Assembly (NCBI RefSeq): GCF_032190615.1
Contig: NZ_JAVLAT010000002.1
Coordinates: 1,044,001-1,108,000 of the forward strand
Reading direction: 5' to 3'
DNA length: 64,000 nucleotides
From: Brucella pseudogrignonensis
GTDB taxonomy: Bacteria; Pseudomonadota; Alphaproteobacteria; Rhizobiales; Rhizobiaceae
Part shown: piece by piece, positions 27,605 through 36,821 of the stretch
Numbering within the stretch: position 1 is the first letter of the stretch
How the letters are laid out: the number at the start of each line of letters is the position of its first letter
Program-made: the position numbers and the translations under genes
The notes under the pieces: model-generated
What the model was told of the DNA's origin: nothing
Databases searched by the model: none
Seen by the model: only the letters and a program-made list of their open reading frames with translations

Positions 27605-28075
27605 TGCCCGACTTCATCTCTTGAAGGGAATCGTTCTGAATCCTTATCCTGCTGCATTCGATTTTTACGAAACGCCAAACTCTTTAGCCAGGAGTGCAAT
27701 GAAGCCCCCGACACTACTTGTCAGGCTACCGTTAATCACTACTCTTTTATAACTCTGCATGTCGCCCTGCAACAGAAATGAACATGAGCTCCACGGTAAT
27801 GTTTTAGAATTATTCTAATGATTTCATAGATTTATGTAGCATTTAATAGGATAGCTAATGAAAGACGTCGCCGTGTAAACAGCGATTTTCATAGCTATCT
27901 TACGGAAATATAATCAGTTTTGATCTGTCTGACAGATCGAAAAATCACAACACGTCGGCGGACAGGATGTTGGGGAAATTTCACTTCATTGTGAAAAGTT
28001 TCAGAATTTTCCGAAATGGTCAAAAATTTCGCGTTTTAGGGGTTGAAGAATAGTTGCAACAGGTCCATATGACAG
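27605..28075. other. Non-coding control region between efeU and a candidate small RNA
   Basis: No convincing gene. Besides the Irr-box it holds a perfect 8-1-8 palindrome GATCTGTC-T-GACAGATC (27922-27938), TTTCAC-N6-GTGAAA (27979-27996) and CGAAAT-N8-ATTTCG (28012-28031). These are close together just before the candidate small RNA and may be operators for it. Confidence 0.5.
27803..27819. promoter_or_regulatory. Irr-box (ICE) candidate upstream of efeU
   Basis: TTTAGAA-TTA-TTCTAAT matches the Irr iron-control element (TTTAGAA-N3-TTCTAAA) at 13 of 14 fixed positions and is a perfect 7-1-7 palindrome in its core TTAGAAT-T-ATTCTAA. Irr is the heme-sensing Fur-family regulator of Rhizobiales; control of efe genes by it is inferred. 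Confidence 0.65.
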
Positions 28076-28190
28076 GTGCTTACCGCTTGCGCCTCCTCCC
28101 ATTGCGCGCGGTAAGTGTTCCCCTCTGGAGGTTTGCCTTTATGGCACCTTCATAACTTAGCCGGACTTTTTAGTCCGGCTCTTTTTTTGC
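28076..28190 (+). ncRNA. Candidate small RNA with CCTCCTCCC anti-Shine-Dalgarno loop
   Basis: Three stem-loops end in a classic terminator. Hairpin 1 pairs CTTACCGC (28079-28086) and GCGC (28089-28092) with GCGC (28104-28107) and GCGGTAAG (28108-28115), exposing CTCCTCCCATT in the loop. Hairpin 2 is small (28130-28148, GCC/GGC core). The terminator pairs AGCCGGACT (28159-28167) with AGTCCGGCT (28172-28180) and runs into TTTTTTT. The exposed CCUCCUCCC loop is the hallmark of alphaproteobacterial alpha-r14/CcsR-like RNAs, which pair with ribosome-binding sites. The 5' end is not fixed. Confidence 0.72.
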
Positions 28191-28453
28191 CTGAATTTCA
28201 GTAAGTTAGAACTAAAACAAAAAGCGCCGCGTTACCGCAGCGCTTTCAAAAACATGTCTCTTTCCTTGCCGGAAATGACTGTCAAAGAACATAGTTCTCA
28301 TCAGCGTTCAGACAATAAAAATGCATTCCAAGCTCTTTCGCGGACAAATAAAATCTGCGTTAGAACGCGGTAATTTTTATTTCTGCCGGAGCGATAGAGT
28401 ACCGCTCCGACCCGTCCCTTTATAAAACATTAAAACGCCACTGATGTACTGTA
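28191..28453. other. Intergenic region with gcvP terminator hairpins
   Basis: No gene seen. AAAGCGC/GCGCTTT with inner GCG/CGC (28221-28247) is followed on the minus strand by TTTTTGTTTT, and CGGAGCG/CGCTCCG (28387-28409) lies nearer to gcvP. Either could end gcvTHP transcription. Confidence 0.6.
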
Positions 28454-31267
28454 TCAACCGTAAGACGCAACCGGCGGACATGAACAGATAAGATTTCTGT
28501 CACCACCCACGTTATCGACGCGGCTGACTGGCGGCCAATATTTCGCCGTCGTGTCAAAATCGCCGTTCAATGCGCTTCCCGGAAATACTGCTTCCTCACG
28601 GGTGTAAGGATGTGTCCATTCCGTTGCCAGCGTGTCGCCTGCCGTGTGCGGTGCATTGGCAAGCGGATTGTCATCCGCAGGCCAGACACCATCGGCAACC
28701 TTCTTTGCTTCGCCTGCAATGGCAATCATCGCATCGCAAAGGCGGTCGATTTCCGCTTTAGGCTCAGACTCAGTTGGCTCAATCATCAGCGTTCCAGCAA
28801 CCGGCCACGACATGGTCGGCGCATGGAAGCCATAGTCGATGAGGCGTTTGGCTACGTCTTCTACGGTAATGCCTGCACTATCCTTGAGAACACGTGTATC
28901 CACGATGCACTCATGCGCCACACGATCATGTGCACCGGTGTAAAGGATCGGATAAGCGTCCTTCAAACGATGCGCGATGTAGTTGGCGTTGAGGATTGCA
29001 GCCTCGGTTGCCTTCTTGAGACCCGCGCCGCCCATCATGCGGATATACATCCACGTAATGACCAGAATGGATGCACTGCCAAACGGTGCTGCGGAAACAG
29101 CGTGCTTGGAACCAAGATCAACATGACCTGGCAGGTAAGGCACCAGATGCTTGGCCACGCCAATCGGACCAACACCCGGACCACCGCCGCCATGCGGAAT
29201 GCAGAAGGTCTTGTGCAGATTCATATGGCAAACGTCAGCACCAATATCGCAGGGACGCGCAAGACCAACGAGTGCGTTGAGGTTTGCACCGTCAAAATAG
29301 ACCTGACCGCCATTGTCATGGACGATCTCGCAGAAAGCCTTGATGCCCTCTTCGAACACACCATAGGTCGACGGATAGGTAATCATAAACGCCGCAAGAT
29401 TGTCGCGATGCTTTTCAGCCTTGGCTTTCAGATCATCAATGTCGATATCGCCATCCGGAAGGCAATTAACGACAACAACGCTCATGCCGGCCATCGATGC
29501 GCTGGCAGGATTGGTGCCATGTGCAGAGGATGGGATCAGGCATATATTGCGATGACCTTCGCCGCGTGACTGGTGATAGTGACGGATCGCGAGAAGCCCC
29601 GCATATTCGCCCTGACTACCCGCATTGGGCTGCAGCGATACGCCTGCAAAACCGGTGACTTCGCAAAGCCACGCTTCGACATCCGAGGTCATCTTGGCAT
29701 AACCGGTCGTTTGTGCCGCAGGTGCGAATGGATGCAGATTGGCAACCGTGTTCCAGCTCACAGGCATCATTTCTGCTGCCGCATTGAGCTTCATCGTGCA
29801 GGAGCCAAGCGGGATCATCGCACGATCAAGCGCCAGATCCTTGTCCGCCAGACGACGCAGGAAGCGCATCATCTCGGTTTCCGAACGGTGCGAATGGAAC
29901 ACGTCCTGTGTCAGGAAGCCTTCGCCGCGGCCTTTGCCGGGAACCAGCAGATCGTCGTTACCGACTGGCTTTGCGCCAAACAGAACTGCGAGTGCTGCAA
30001 GATCGTCTTCCGTCGAGGTTTCGTCAAAGGTGACGCCAACCGTATCCGCATCAATGATGCGGATGAGACGACCGCCCTTGTCTGCTTCGTCAGCAATGGC
30101 CTGCGCCTTGCCGGAAACCTTAACGCTTACGGTGTCGAACAGGCTATCGCCCGCGATTTCGACGCCAGCAGCCTTGAGGCCCGTTGCGAAGCGAGACGCA
30201 AGACCGGCAACACGCGTTGCAATAGCCTGAAGACCCGAAGGACCATGCCAGATGGCAAAAGATGCAGCCATATTGGCGAGGAGTGCCTGCGCGGTGCAGA
30301 TGTTGGAAGTCGCTTTGTCGCGGCGGATATGCTGCTCACGCGTCTGAAGAGCCAGACGGTAGGCCGCACGGCCATGCGCATCGACCGACTGACCAACGAT
30401 ACGGCCCGGAATGATACGCGTCAGCGGTTCAGATACTGCGAGATATGCAGCATGTGGACCACCAAAGCCCATTGGAACACCATAGCGCTGCATAGAGCCT
30501 ACAGCCATATCAGCGCCCCACTTGGCAGGCGCCTCCAGAATAGTCAGCGCCAGCGGATCGGCAACAGCGATGACCAAAGCGCCCTTCGCCTTTGCATCGG
30601 CGATGACAGCGGTGAAGTCGCCATAAACGCCGCGCGTATCCGGCCATGGCACGATGACGGCAGCGGTGTTGTCGTCAACAGTACTTCCGGCTTCAACCTG
30701 CCAGCCAAGCGGCTCTGCACGGGTGTTGATCACATCCACGCTCTGCGGATGCAGATCGCCTGCAAGCAGAATGCGCGAGCGCTTGTCGCGGTGATGACGA
30801 ACAGCAACGCCCACGGCTTCAGCAACAGCAGTTGCTTCATCCAGTAGCGATGCACAGGCAACCGGCAGGCCTGTCAGCTCTGCAACAAGTGTCTGGAAGT
30901 GAAATAGCAGTTCAAGGCGGCCCTGACTGATTTCCGACTGGTAAGGCGTATAAGCGGTGTACCAGGCTGGGTTTTCGAACAGGTTGCGCTGAATGACGGG
31001 TGGCGTCTGCACACCATGATAGCCCGCACCGATGAAGCTCTTCTTCACCACATTGCGGCCCATGATTTCATTGAGCTCGGCAAGGGCTGCGTGTTCGCTC
31101 AAAGCCGCTGGCAGATCAAGTGCGCGGTTCAAGCGGATGGATGCGGGAACAGCTTGCGTGATCAGTGTTTCCATGGAAGGAAGACCGAGCGCTGCAAGCA
31201 TTGCGCGCTCATCTTCCACGCGTGGCCCGATATGACGGGCAACAAAGGGGAGAACCTGTTGCGTCAT
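28454..31267 (-). CDS. gcvP: Glycine dehydrogenase (decarboxylating) GcvP
   Basis: A 937-residue PLP enzyme, the P-protein of the glycine cleavage system, which decarboxylates glycine and passes the aminomethyl group to GcvH. It is the fused (alpha2-type) form with a degenerate N-terminal half and a catalytic C-terminal half; the PLP lysine lies near residue 686 in [16 protein letters not shown]. Last gene of gcvT-gcvH-gcvP, starting four bases after gcvH. The operon is led by a tandem glycine riboswitch. Long open frames on the opposite strand are compositional shadows. Confidence 0.97.
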   Translation of the reverse strand: MTQQVLPFVARHIGPRVEDERAMLAALGLPSMETLITQAVPASIRLNRALDLPAALSEHAALAELNEIMGRNVVKKSFIGAGYHGVQTPPVIQRNLFENPAWYTAYTPYQSEISQGRLELLFHFQTLVAELTGLPVACASLLDEATAVAEAVGVAVRHHRDKRSRILLAGDLHPQSVDVINTRAEPLGWQVEAGSTVDDNTAAVIVPWPDTRGVYGDFTAVIADAKAKGALVIAVADPLALTILEAPAKWGADMAVGSMQRYGVPMGFGGPHAAYLAVSEPLTRIIPGRIVGQSVDAHGRAAYRLALQTREQHIRRDKATSNICTAQALLANMAASFAIWHGPSGLQAIATRVAGLASRFATGLKAAGVEIAGDSLFDTVSVKVSGKAQAIADEADKGGRLIRIIDADTVGVTFDETSTEDDLAALAVLFGAKPVGNDDLLVPGKGRGEGFLTQDVFHSHRSETEMMRFLRRLADKDLALDRAMIPLGSCTMKLNAAAEMMPVSWNTVANLHPFAPAAQTTGYAKMTSDVEAWLCEVTGFAGVSLQPNAGSQGEYAGLLAIRHYHQSRGEGHRNICLIPSSAHGTNPASASMAGMSVVVVNCLPDGDIDIDDLKAKAEKHRDNLAAFMITYPSTYGVFEEGIKAFCEIVHDNGGQVYFDGANLNALVGLARPCDIGADVCHMNLHKTFCIPHGGGGPGVGPIGVAKHLVPYLPGHVDLGSKHAVSAAPFGSASILVITWMYIRMMGGAGLKKATEAAILNANYIAHRLKDAYPILYTGAHDRVAHECIVDTRVLKDSAGITVEDVAKRLIDYGFHAPTMSWPVAGTLMIEPTESEPKAEIDRLCDAMIAIAGEAKKVADGVWPADDNPLANAPHTAGDTLATEWTHPYTREEAVFPGSALNGDFDTTAKYWPPVSRVDNVGGDRNLICSCPPVASYG

Positions 31268-31271
31268 CTTT

Positions 31272-31640
31272 TTATCCTACGAGTTTGTCATAACCGGCCT
31301 TGTCGAGAAGCCCCGAAAGCTGGCCTTCATCGGAAAGCTTAAGTTTGAACAGCCAGCCATCGCCCTCTGCAGCTTGGTTAACGATTGCCGGATCGCTCGA
31401 AACGGCTTCGTTAACTTCAACGACTTCGCCATCGACCGGAGCATAAACGTCCGAAGCGGCCTTGACCGATTCAACAACGACGATGCCTTCGCCCTTGGAA
31501 ACGGTACGACCGACTTCCGGCAGATCTACGAATACGAGGTCGCCCAGCTGTTCCTGTGCGTGGGTCGTAATGCCGACAGTGGCAACGCCACCTTCGACGC
31601 TGATCCACTCATGATCTTCGGTGAACAGGATATTGGCCAT
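31272..31640 (-). CDS. gcvH: Glycine cleavage system H protein
   Basis: A 122-residue lipoyl-carrier protein that shuttles the aminomethyl group between GcvP, GcvT and the L-protein. The lipoylated lysine is K60 in [17 protein letters not shown]. The start at 31640 ([12 protein letters not shown]) is preferred because AAGGA lies eight bases upstream; an in-frame ATG at 31649 touches its ribosome site. The gcvT stop codon is 6 bases away. Length is typical. Confidence 0.97.
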   Translation of the reverse strand: MANILFTEDHEWISVEGGVATVGITTHAQEQLGDLVFVDLPEVGRTVSKGEGIVVVESVKAASDVYAPVDGEVVEVNEAVSSDPAIVNQAAEGDGWLFKLKLSDEGQLSGLLDKAGYDKLVG

Positions 31641-31645
31641 GGAAA

Positions 31646-32749
31646 TCATCCTTTGCGATAGCGATGCGGTGTGAAGGGAAGTGCATGAACATCAACGGGA
31701 ACCTTGTTACCGCGGACGTCTGCGAAAATGCGGGTGCCGGGGACTGCGAGGCTTGCCTCGACGTAACCCATGGCAACGGGGAAACCTGCGGAGGGGCCGA
31801 AGCCACCCGATGTAACAGTACCGATCTGAAAACCGGTTTCGTCGAAAAGTTCTGCGCCGCCACGCACTGGCTGGCGGCCTTCCGGCTTAAGGCCGACGCG
31901 CTTGGCGGTTGCACCTTTATCAATTGCATCCAGAACGGCTTTGGCTCCATTGAAGGCAGCCTTTTCACGCACTGGCTTGGAAATTGCCCATGTGAGGCCA
32001 GCCGAAACCGGATCGGTTTCCGGCGTAATATCCTGACCGTGCAGGCAAAGACCCGCTTCAAGCCGCAGGCTATCGCGCGCGGCAAGACCGATCCATTCAA
32101 CGCGTTCGTCGGCCAAAAGCTTGGTTGCAAGCGCGCGTGCCTCATCGGCAGGCAAGCCAATTTCAAAACCATCTTCGCCGGTATAGCCCGAACGGGTCAT
32201 AAACCAGTTGGGATTAGGCTCAAAGCCGCTCATAAAGCTGAGTTCTGCACCTTTAAGACCAGCATCGGTAATGACGCTTTCGGCTTCCGGACCCTGAATA
32301 GCCAGGAAAACGCGATCCAGCGGATTGACCGTTACGTCCTTGCCAGATGCTGCTTCATTGAGATGCTCAATATCGGCTCTAGCGTTGCCCGCATTGGCAA
32401 CGACCATGAAACGGTCTTCGCCAAGGCGCGTGACGATAAGATCATCAAGAACGCCGCCGTTATCATTGAGAAAGAATGTGTACTTAGACTGGCCGGTTTT
32501 CAGAACGGATGGATCAAGCGGACAGGTTTCGCTCAAAAGAGCGATTGCATCTGCGCCCGAAACTTCAATCAGCTTCATATGAGAAATATCGAAAAGGCCG
32601 ACATGCTCACGCGTGTGAAGATGTTCCTTCATAACGCCAAGCGGATAATTAATCGGCATGTTCCAGCCAGCAAAACCGCCAAAGCGTGCGCCAGCCTGTT
32701 CATGTAAATCCTGCAAAGGCAGGGTATTCAAATGTGCGGTATCGCCCAT
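31646..32749 (-). CDS. gcvT: Aminomethyltransferase GcvT
   Basis: A 367-residue folate-dependent T-protein that releases ammonia and makes methylene-tetrahydrofolate. Family segments: [21 protein letters not shown] (in part), [13 protein letters not shown], and [16 protein letters not shown]. It is the first gene behind the glycine riboswitch, so the whole gcvTHP transcript is induced by glycine. The fourth subunit, dihydrolipoamide dehydrogenase, is not encoded here and is presumably shared with another complex. Confidence 0.96.
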   Translation of the reverse strand: MGDTAHLNTLPLQDLHEQAGARFGGFAGWNMPINYPLGVMKEHLHTREHVGLFDISHMKLIEVSGADAIALLSETCPLDPSVLKTGQSKYTFFLNDNGGVLDDLIVTRLGEDRFMVVANAGNARADIEHLNEAASGKDVTVNPLDRVFLAIQGPEAESVITDAGLKGAELSFMSGFEPNPNWFMTRSGYTGEDGFEIGLPADEARALATKLLADERVEWIGLAARDSLRLEAGLCLHGQDITPETDPVSAGLTWAISKPVREKAAFNGAKAVLDAIDKGATAKRVGLKPEGRQPVRGGAELFDETGFQIGTVTSGGFGPSAGFPVAMGYVEASLAVPGTRIFADVRGNKVPVDVHALPFTPHRYRKG

Positions 32750-32794
32750 AACAACTCCAGAGTCGCACGTATGCCCCCGCGAAATGCGGTTGCT

Positions 32795-32975
32795 TCGTGC
32801 CCCTCTGTCTCAAGCCTGAGAGACTCGCATAGCTATCAAGCTATACTTACACCTTCGGCGCGGAGTTTCCCCCGACTTTCCAGAGTTGCCTTACCCATCT
32901 GCGGTTCATGGTACCTGAGAGATTTCGGGCGATTTCCCCTTCGGTGGCCAGCTTGCGCCAGCTCTCTCCCGCAGA
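32795..32975 (-). promoter_or_regulatory. Tandem glycine riboswitch upstream of gcvT
   Basis: On the minus strand two glycine aptamers follow each other. Aptamer I opens with GGGAGAGAGC (32970-32961) and includes CCGAAGGGG and the CTCTCAGGTACC signature; aptamer II includes GCGCCGAAGGTG and GTCTCTCAGGCTTGAGAC. The order and signatures fit the cooperative two-aptamer class. It ends about 45 bases before the gcvT start, leaving little room for a large terminator; control may be at translation or by a short expression platform. Confidence 0.93.
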
Positions 32976-32989
32976 CAAACAGTGATAAA

Positions 32990-33401
32990 ACATACTTACA
33001 AGAAGCAAAGTTCCATCACACGACATAACTCACTTAACTGAATCCGTTTCGGGAGTCATGTATAATTATTGTCACGAGACGACAATTCCAGGGGTTTTTG
33101 CGACAAAAATCGATCTTCCCTGAAAGCGCAAAAGAACCCTCTAACAAAGCCCCTTACATTAGTGAATATGGCTAGAAATTTACAATCCATTAAGGATTGA
33201 GGCCATAAAGGGCGCTCAAATTGGTGATTTGGGCAGTCGGCATGATGATTGTGATTATAAAATGACCAAGTTGCGCAAAAGCCATGCAATCGACAGGCTA
33301 TATTGCACAGCAGCTATGCAAATCTGTCTCTCCACTTCCAAAAACATAGGGCCTATATGCTGGTGGCAACAAAGAGATTTGATTTTCACTAGGTGAGAGA
33401 A
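32990..33401. other. Intergenic region between the gcv riboswitch and the DUF1127 gene
   Basis: This stretch of about 410 bases must hold the gcvT promoter (left) and the DUF1127 promoter (right). No confident gene is seen. An open frame on the minus strand (33056-33289) lacks a ribosome site and any recognisable sequence. No clear sigma-factor box can be assigned by eye. Confidence 0.4.
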
Positions 33402-33548
33402 ATGAACCTGATCCGCTCGTACAACAACTGGCGCCGTTACCGTAACACTGTCAACGAACTGAGCCGCCTGAGCCCACGCGAACTCAACGACCTCGGCATT
33501 ATGCCTTCGGAAATTCCATTCGTTGCACGTAAGGCAGCTGCTCGCTAA
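33402..33548 (+). CDS. DUF1127 (YjiS-like) micro-protein
   Basis: A 48-residue arginine-rich protein (MNLIRSYNNWRRYRNTVNEL...) with the DUF1127 core LSPRELNDLGIMPSEIPFVA. An AGGTGAGAG ribosome site lies two bases before the ATG. DUF1127 proteins are small, basic, stress-linked factors of alphaproteobacteria; in Rhodobacter a DUF1127 protein (CcaF1) encoded upstream of CCUCCUCCC small RNAs binds RNA. The same arrangement is seen here: three CCUCCUCCC hairpins begin about 75 bases after the stop codon, so they are probably processed from one transcript. It is too short for most automated gene lists. Confidence 0.9.
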   Translation: MNLIRSYNNWRRYRNTVNELSRLSPRELNDLGIMPSEIPFVARKAAAR

Positions 33549-33619
33549 GAACGCGCCATCTGAAGGCTAATGCCTTTGATTTGAACCGCGACGCTTTATT
33601 AACGCGTTTCTACAGTTTC

Positions 33620-33748
33620 TAAGGTTTTCACCGGGGTGTTCCCTCCTCCCATTTTCCTCGGTGACATAAAGACCGGACCTCCTCCTCCCATTCCGGTCTT
33701 ACCCTAAATGACACCTGCCGCTCCTCCCGCGGCGGGTGTTATTTTTTT
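33620..33748 (+). ncRNA. Triple CCUCCUCCC-loop small RNA array (CcsR / alpha-r14-like)
   Basis: Three stem-loops in 120 bases each expose an anti-Shine-Dalgarno loop. A: TCACCGGGG (33628-33636) with CCTCGGTGA (33656-33664), loop with CCCTCCTCCC. B: AAGACCGGA (33669-33677) with TCCGGTCTT (33692-33700), loop CCTCCTCCTCCCAT. C: ACACCTGCCGC (33711-33721) with GCGGCGGGTGT (33729-33739), loop TCCTCCC, followed by a T-run, so C is also the terminator. Behind a DUF1127 gene this matches the CcsR arrangement of Rhodobacter. The RNA ends six bases before the convergent MFS stop codon. Confidence 0.82.
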
Positions 33749-33753
33749 GTGCA

Positions 33754-34977
33754 CTACTCTGCGGCCAGCGCTGCTTTTGGGCGCGTTATGCGATCCGTCA
33801 GCAATGAGACGGCAAACACCGCCAGCCCCGCAACCGCCAGGAAAGCACCAACTGTTCCGGTTGCAGTCCAGCCATATCCCCATGCGATAGCTAATCCGCC
33901 AAGCCACGCGCCTAACGCGTTGGCAAGATTGAGTGCCGAGTGATTGAGTGCTGCCGCAAGCGTTTGCGCATCAGCGGCCACATCCATGAGGCGTGTCTGC
34001 AATGCAGGCACTAGAGCAAAACCACCACCGACGAGCAGAACACTCAGAAATGCCGTTGCCGGATGCTGCATCAAAAATGGGAATGCCAGCATCACGGCGA
34101 GGTCATACAGAAGAACGCCGCCAACCGTACCCATAACGGAGCGATCCGTCAGGTTAGATCCAACGATGTTGCCCAAGACCATGCCAAGCCCGAACATGGC
34201 AAAGACAATCGGCATCCACTTCATATCGACATGCGAAACTTCTGTGATCGTTGCCGCAACATAAGAAAAGACCGAAAACAGCCCGCCCGTTCCCACAGCG
34301 CCAATCGCAAGGGTCAGCAAAACTTGTTTGCGACGCAGCGCACCCAGTTCGCGCAGCGGCGAAGCGCCCTCTTCTGCGGGTTGTTTTGGGACAAAAACAC
34401 TAATCAACACCATCGTCAGAATGGCAATGAAACCAACCGCCGCAAACATTGCGCGCCAACCGGCAATTTGCCCCAGCCATGTTGCCAAAGGCGTCCCAAC
34501 CAGTGTTGCGACAGTTAGGCCAGTCATAACACGCCCAACGGCTTGAGCACGCTTTCCCTGCTCGGCCATTGATGCGGCCACGAGCGACGCAACGCCAAAA
34601 TATGCGCCATGCGGAAAGCCTGCAACAAAGCGCATCAGGATCAGGCCATCATAGTTTTGCATAAATGCACTGGCGAGATTGCCAAATGCAAACAGCGCCA
34701 TAAACAAAAATACCAGTTTGCGACGATCAAGCCGTGCACCAAACACGGCCAGAACGGGCGCGCCAATCAGCACGCCCAGTGCATAAGAACTGATCAAATG
34801 ACCTGCACTTGGAATTGTCACATGCAGATCGCGTGCGATATCGGGCAAAAGCGCCATGATTGCGAATTCTCCGGTGCCAATACCGAAGCCGCCAAGAGCA
34901 AGTGCCAGCTCTGCCAGTCGCACAGACGAGCGCGGCAAAGTTTCCGGCGACAAAGCCGAAGTCTGATTATTTGACAT
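33754..34977 (-). CDS. DHA1-family MFS transporter (probable drug or metabolite exporter)
   Basis: A 407-residue, 12-helix major facilitator protein. The opening LAELALALGGFGIGTGEFAIMALLPDIA is typical of the AraJ/YdhP/NepI arabinose-efflux-like branch, and the loop-2 motif GARLDRRKL (G-x-x-x-D-R-x-x-R type) and GFPHGAYFGVASLVAA follow. Members export sugars, nucleosides or drugs; the cargo is not predictable here. It lies convergent to the DUF1127-small RNA unit. RidA and a flavoprotein reductase follow upstream on the same strand, 100 bp away, and are probably separate. Confidence 0.85.
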   Translation of the reverse strand: MSNNQTSALSPETLPRSSVRLAELALALGGFGIGTGEFAIMALLPDIARDLHVTIPSAGHLISSYALGVLIGAPVLAVFGARLDRRKLVFLFMALFAFGNLASAFMQNYDGLILMRFVAGFPHGAYFGVASLVAASMAEQGKRAQAVGRVMTGLTVATLVGTPLATWLGQIAGWRAMFAAVGFIAILTMVLISVFVPKQPAEEGASPLRELGALRRKQVLLTLAIGAVGTGGLFSVFSYVAATITEVSHVDMKWMPIVFAMFGLGMVLGNIVGSNLTDRSVMGTVGGVLLYDLAVMLAFPFLMQHPATAFLSVLLVGGGFALVPALQTRLMDVAADAQTLAAALNHSALNLANALGAWLGGLAIAWGYGWTATGTVGAFLAVAGLAVFAVSLLTDRITRPKAALAAE

Positions 34978-35076
34978 GAATAAGCCTAAAGGGAATGGAG
35001 GATGTCGGAAAACCCTACCATCCCTCTCAAGCGAAGGCGATATGCTTTATTGTGATCAATTCACAATGATGGAAAG

Positions 35077-35466
35077 CTATTTCGCAGCGACAACCTCTAT
35101 CTCAACCTTAAACTCTTCCCGTGTGAAACCGGAAACGATCATGAGTGTCGACGCTGGTGCAGGCTGCGGAAACAGGCGATCACGCACATCCATGTAAGGA
35201 CGCATATGTGCACGATCCGTGACATAGGCATTGATGCGCACAACATTAGACAGTTCCATGCCACCATCACGCAGGATGCGGCGAATATTCTCAAAGCATA
35301 GCTCGGCCTGCGCGCCTGCATCTTCAGGTACAGAGCCATCTGGCCCAATACCCAATTGACCTGAACAGAAAACCAATTCAGCGCCAGCGGCTACCTTCAC
35401 GCCATGACTATAAGCAGCAAAGGGAGCTGCCATATCGGCAGGGAGCAGATGTTTTAAAACAGTCAT
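35077..35466 (-). CDS. RidA-family protein lacking the catalytic arginine
   Basis: A 129-residue YjgF/YER057c/UK114-fold protein. The family backbone is present (FCSGQLGIGPDG, NVVRINAYVTD, FKVEIEVVA), but the arginine that binds the imine substrate in RidA (R105 in the PARSCVEV segment) is replaced: here the segment reads PAPASTLMIVSG with serine at 106. It is therefore likely one of the Rid subfamilies without classic 2-aminoacrylate deaminase activity. It lies nine bases after a ferredoxin-reductase-like gene, suggesting an operon with an oxidative amine or N-heterocycle reaction. Confidence 0.82.
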   Translation of the reverse strand: MTVLKHLLPADMAAPFAAYSHGVKVAAGAELVFCSGQLGIGPDGSVPEDAGAQAELCFENIRRILRDGGMELSNVVRINAYVTDRAHMRPYMDVRDRLFPQPAPASTLMIVSGFTREEFKVEIEVVAAK

Positions 35467-35475
35467 TCTATATCC

Positions 35476-36708
35476 TCAGGCTTTCGGCGCGGCTGCGAGC
35501 AATTCTTTGAAACGCGCGGCACCCGCTGCAATATCGTCTTCATTCGGACTAATACCAGCCGCGAGCAACCGGCGCGCGATCATGTGATCTGTCGGGCGAT
35601 TGATGGAATCAACCGCCACCAATTTGTCACCTGCAAAGTGAAATACAGAAAAGGCATTGTCTTCGAGACTGCCCGACAGGATATGGCGGTCGGCGTCAAA
35701 TGAAAGACCAGCCGTTTGCAACTTCATGTCGCCCTGATCCGACCAGAACCATGCAATATCGCGGAAGGGCGTACCGCGACCAACAATCGCGCGCGCAACA
35801 TGCTTGGCCTGATCGGTCGCATTCTGCACCGATTCCAACCGTACGCGACGACCTGCATGGAAATGATCATAGCTCACGCAGTCGCCAATCGCATAAACAT
35901 GCGCGCTCGATGCACGCATATGCTCGTCAACCACAATCCCATTATCGACAACGAGTCCGGCTTCGGCCGCAAGCTCGATATTCGGAACGGCGCCTGTACC
36001 AAGCACAACCATATCAGCAGAGTAAACAGTTCCGTTGGCCGCCTTTACGCCGGTGACGTGACCCTTTTCACCAAGAATTGCTTCAACGCCAACGCCTGTG
36101 AGAAGCGTAATATCCGCCGCACGGCTACGTGTTTCGACATAGGCAGAAATATGTGTGGCAACAGAACGACCCAAGACACGCGGAGCAGCCTCAATCAGAA
36201 CGGTCTTCTTGCCAAGCGCAACTGCGCTATGGGCCATTTCAAGACCGATAAAGCCGCCACCGATAATCACCACGTTCTCAACACGTGGCATCATATCGGC
36301 AATGCGGCGCGCATCACCCAAACGGCGCAACGTGACAACGCCATCAAGCTCAACACCCGGCATATCGGGGATTCGCGCACGAGCACCGGTCGCAAAAACC
36401 AGCTCCGACCAGTTCAACACCTTGCCGTCATCAAGTGTGACTGTCTTGTCCGTCAGAGACACATGCTCAACGCTGTGCCCAAACAGCATCTCAATATTAT
36501 TCTCGCGATAGGTACTTTCCGGGCGCAGAACGAGAATGCCTGCTTCTGGGGCTTTCAGATAAGATTTTGAGAGCGGCGGCTTATGATAGGGAATATCCGT
36601 CTCATCATTAATAAGAACGATTTCGCCAGCATAACCTTCCTGTCTCAGACTGATCGCAGCCTGTGACCCGGCATGCCCCGCGCCAATAATAATACATCTG
36701 TTGTCCAT
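35476..36708 (-). CDS. FAD-dependent ferredoxin/rubredoxin reductase-like oxidoreductase
   Basis: A 410-residue two-dinucleotide-binding flavoprotein: FAD motif IIGAGHAGSQAA at the N-terminus, NAD(P)H motif VVIIGGGFIGLEMA near residue 150, and the second FAD site VYAIGDCVSYDHF. The segment DIPYHKPPLSKSYLK and the C-terminal reductase domain are typical of reductases that feed Rieske oxygenases or P450s through a ferredoxin. No oxygenase is encoded nearby. It is divergent from the creatininase-family operon and shares the RutR-type palindrome region with it. Confidence 0.87.
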   Translation of the reverse strand: MDNRCIIIGAGHAGSQAAISLRQEGYAGEIVLINDETDIPYHKPPLSKSYLKAPEAGILVLRPESTYRENNIEMLFGHSVEHVSLTDKTVTLDDGKVLNWSELVFATGARARIPDMPGVELDGVVTLRRLGDARRIADMMPRVENVVIIGGGFIGLEMAHSAVALGKKTVLIEAAPRVLGRSVATHISAYVETRSRAADITLLTGVGVEAILGEKGHVTGVKAANGTVYSADMVVLGTGAVPNIELAAEAGLVVDNGIVVDEHMRASSAHVYAIGDCVSYDHFHAGRRVRLESVQNATDQAKHVARAIVGRGTPFRDIAWFWSDQGDMKLQTAGLSFDADRHILSGSLEDNAFSVFHFAGDKLVAVDSINRPTDHMIARRLLAAGISPNEDDIAAGAARFKELLAAAPKA

Positions 36709-36821
36709 AGGACCTCCGGAAATTTCCGCGCATCATAAACATGAGGCAGGCTGTCGCGTGGCGAATTCGTCACGGATTCACACCTTATTTACATGCATCC
36801 GCATTTTTTTAAACATTTAGT

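Noticed and set aside
29573..30847. Long open frame (424 codons) antisense to gcvP
   Set aside because: It lies fully inside a certain gene on the other strand, has no ribosome site or family likeness, and is rich in His, Arg and Cys as expected from a codon-bias shadow. Similar shadows antisense to gcvT (31664-32707) and putA (17733-18668, 19701-20633) were dropped for the same reason.
33056..33289. Small open frame (77 codons) on the minus strand before the DUF1127 gene
   Set aside because: No ribosome site, no recognisable family, and odd composition; more likely non-coding promoter DNA.
33620..33748. Simple triple terminator after the DUF1127 gene
   Set aside because: Only the third hairpin has a T-run, and all three keep CTCCTCCC in the loop, which a plain terminator series would not need.
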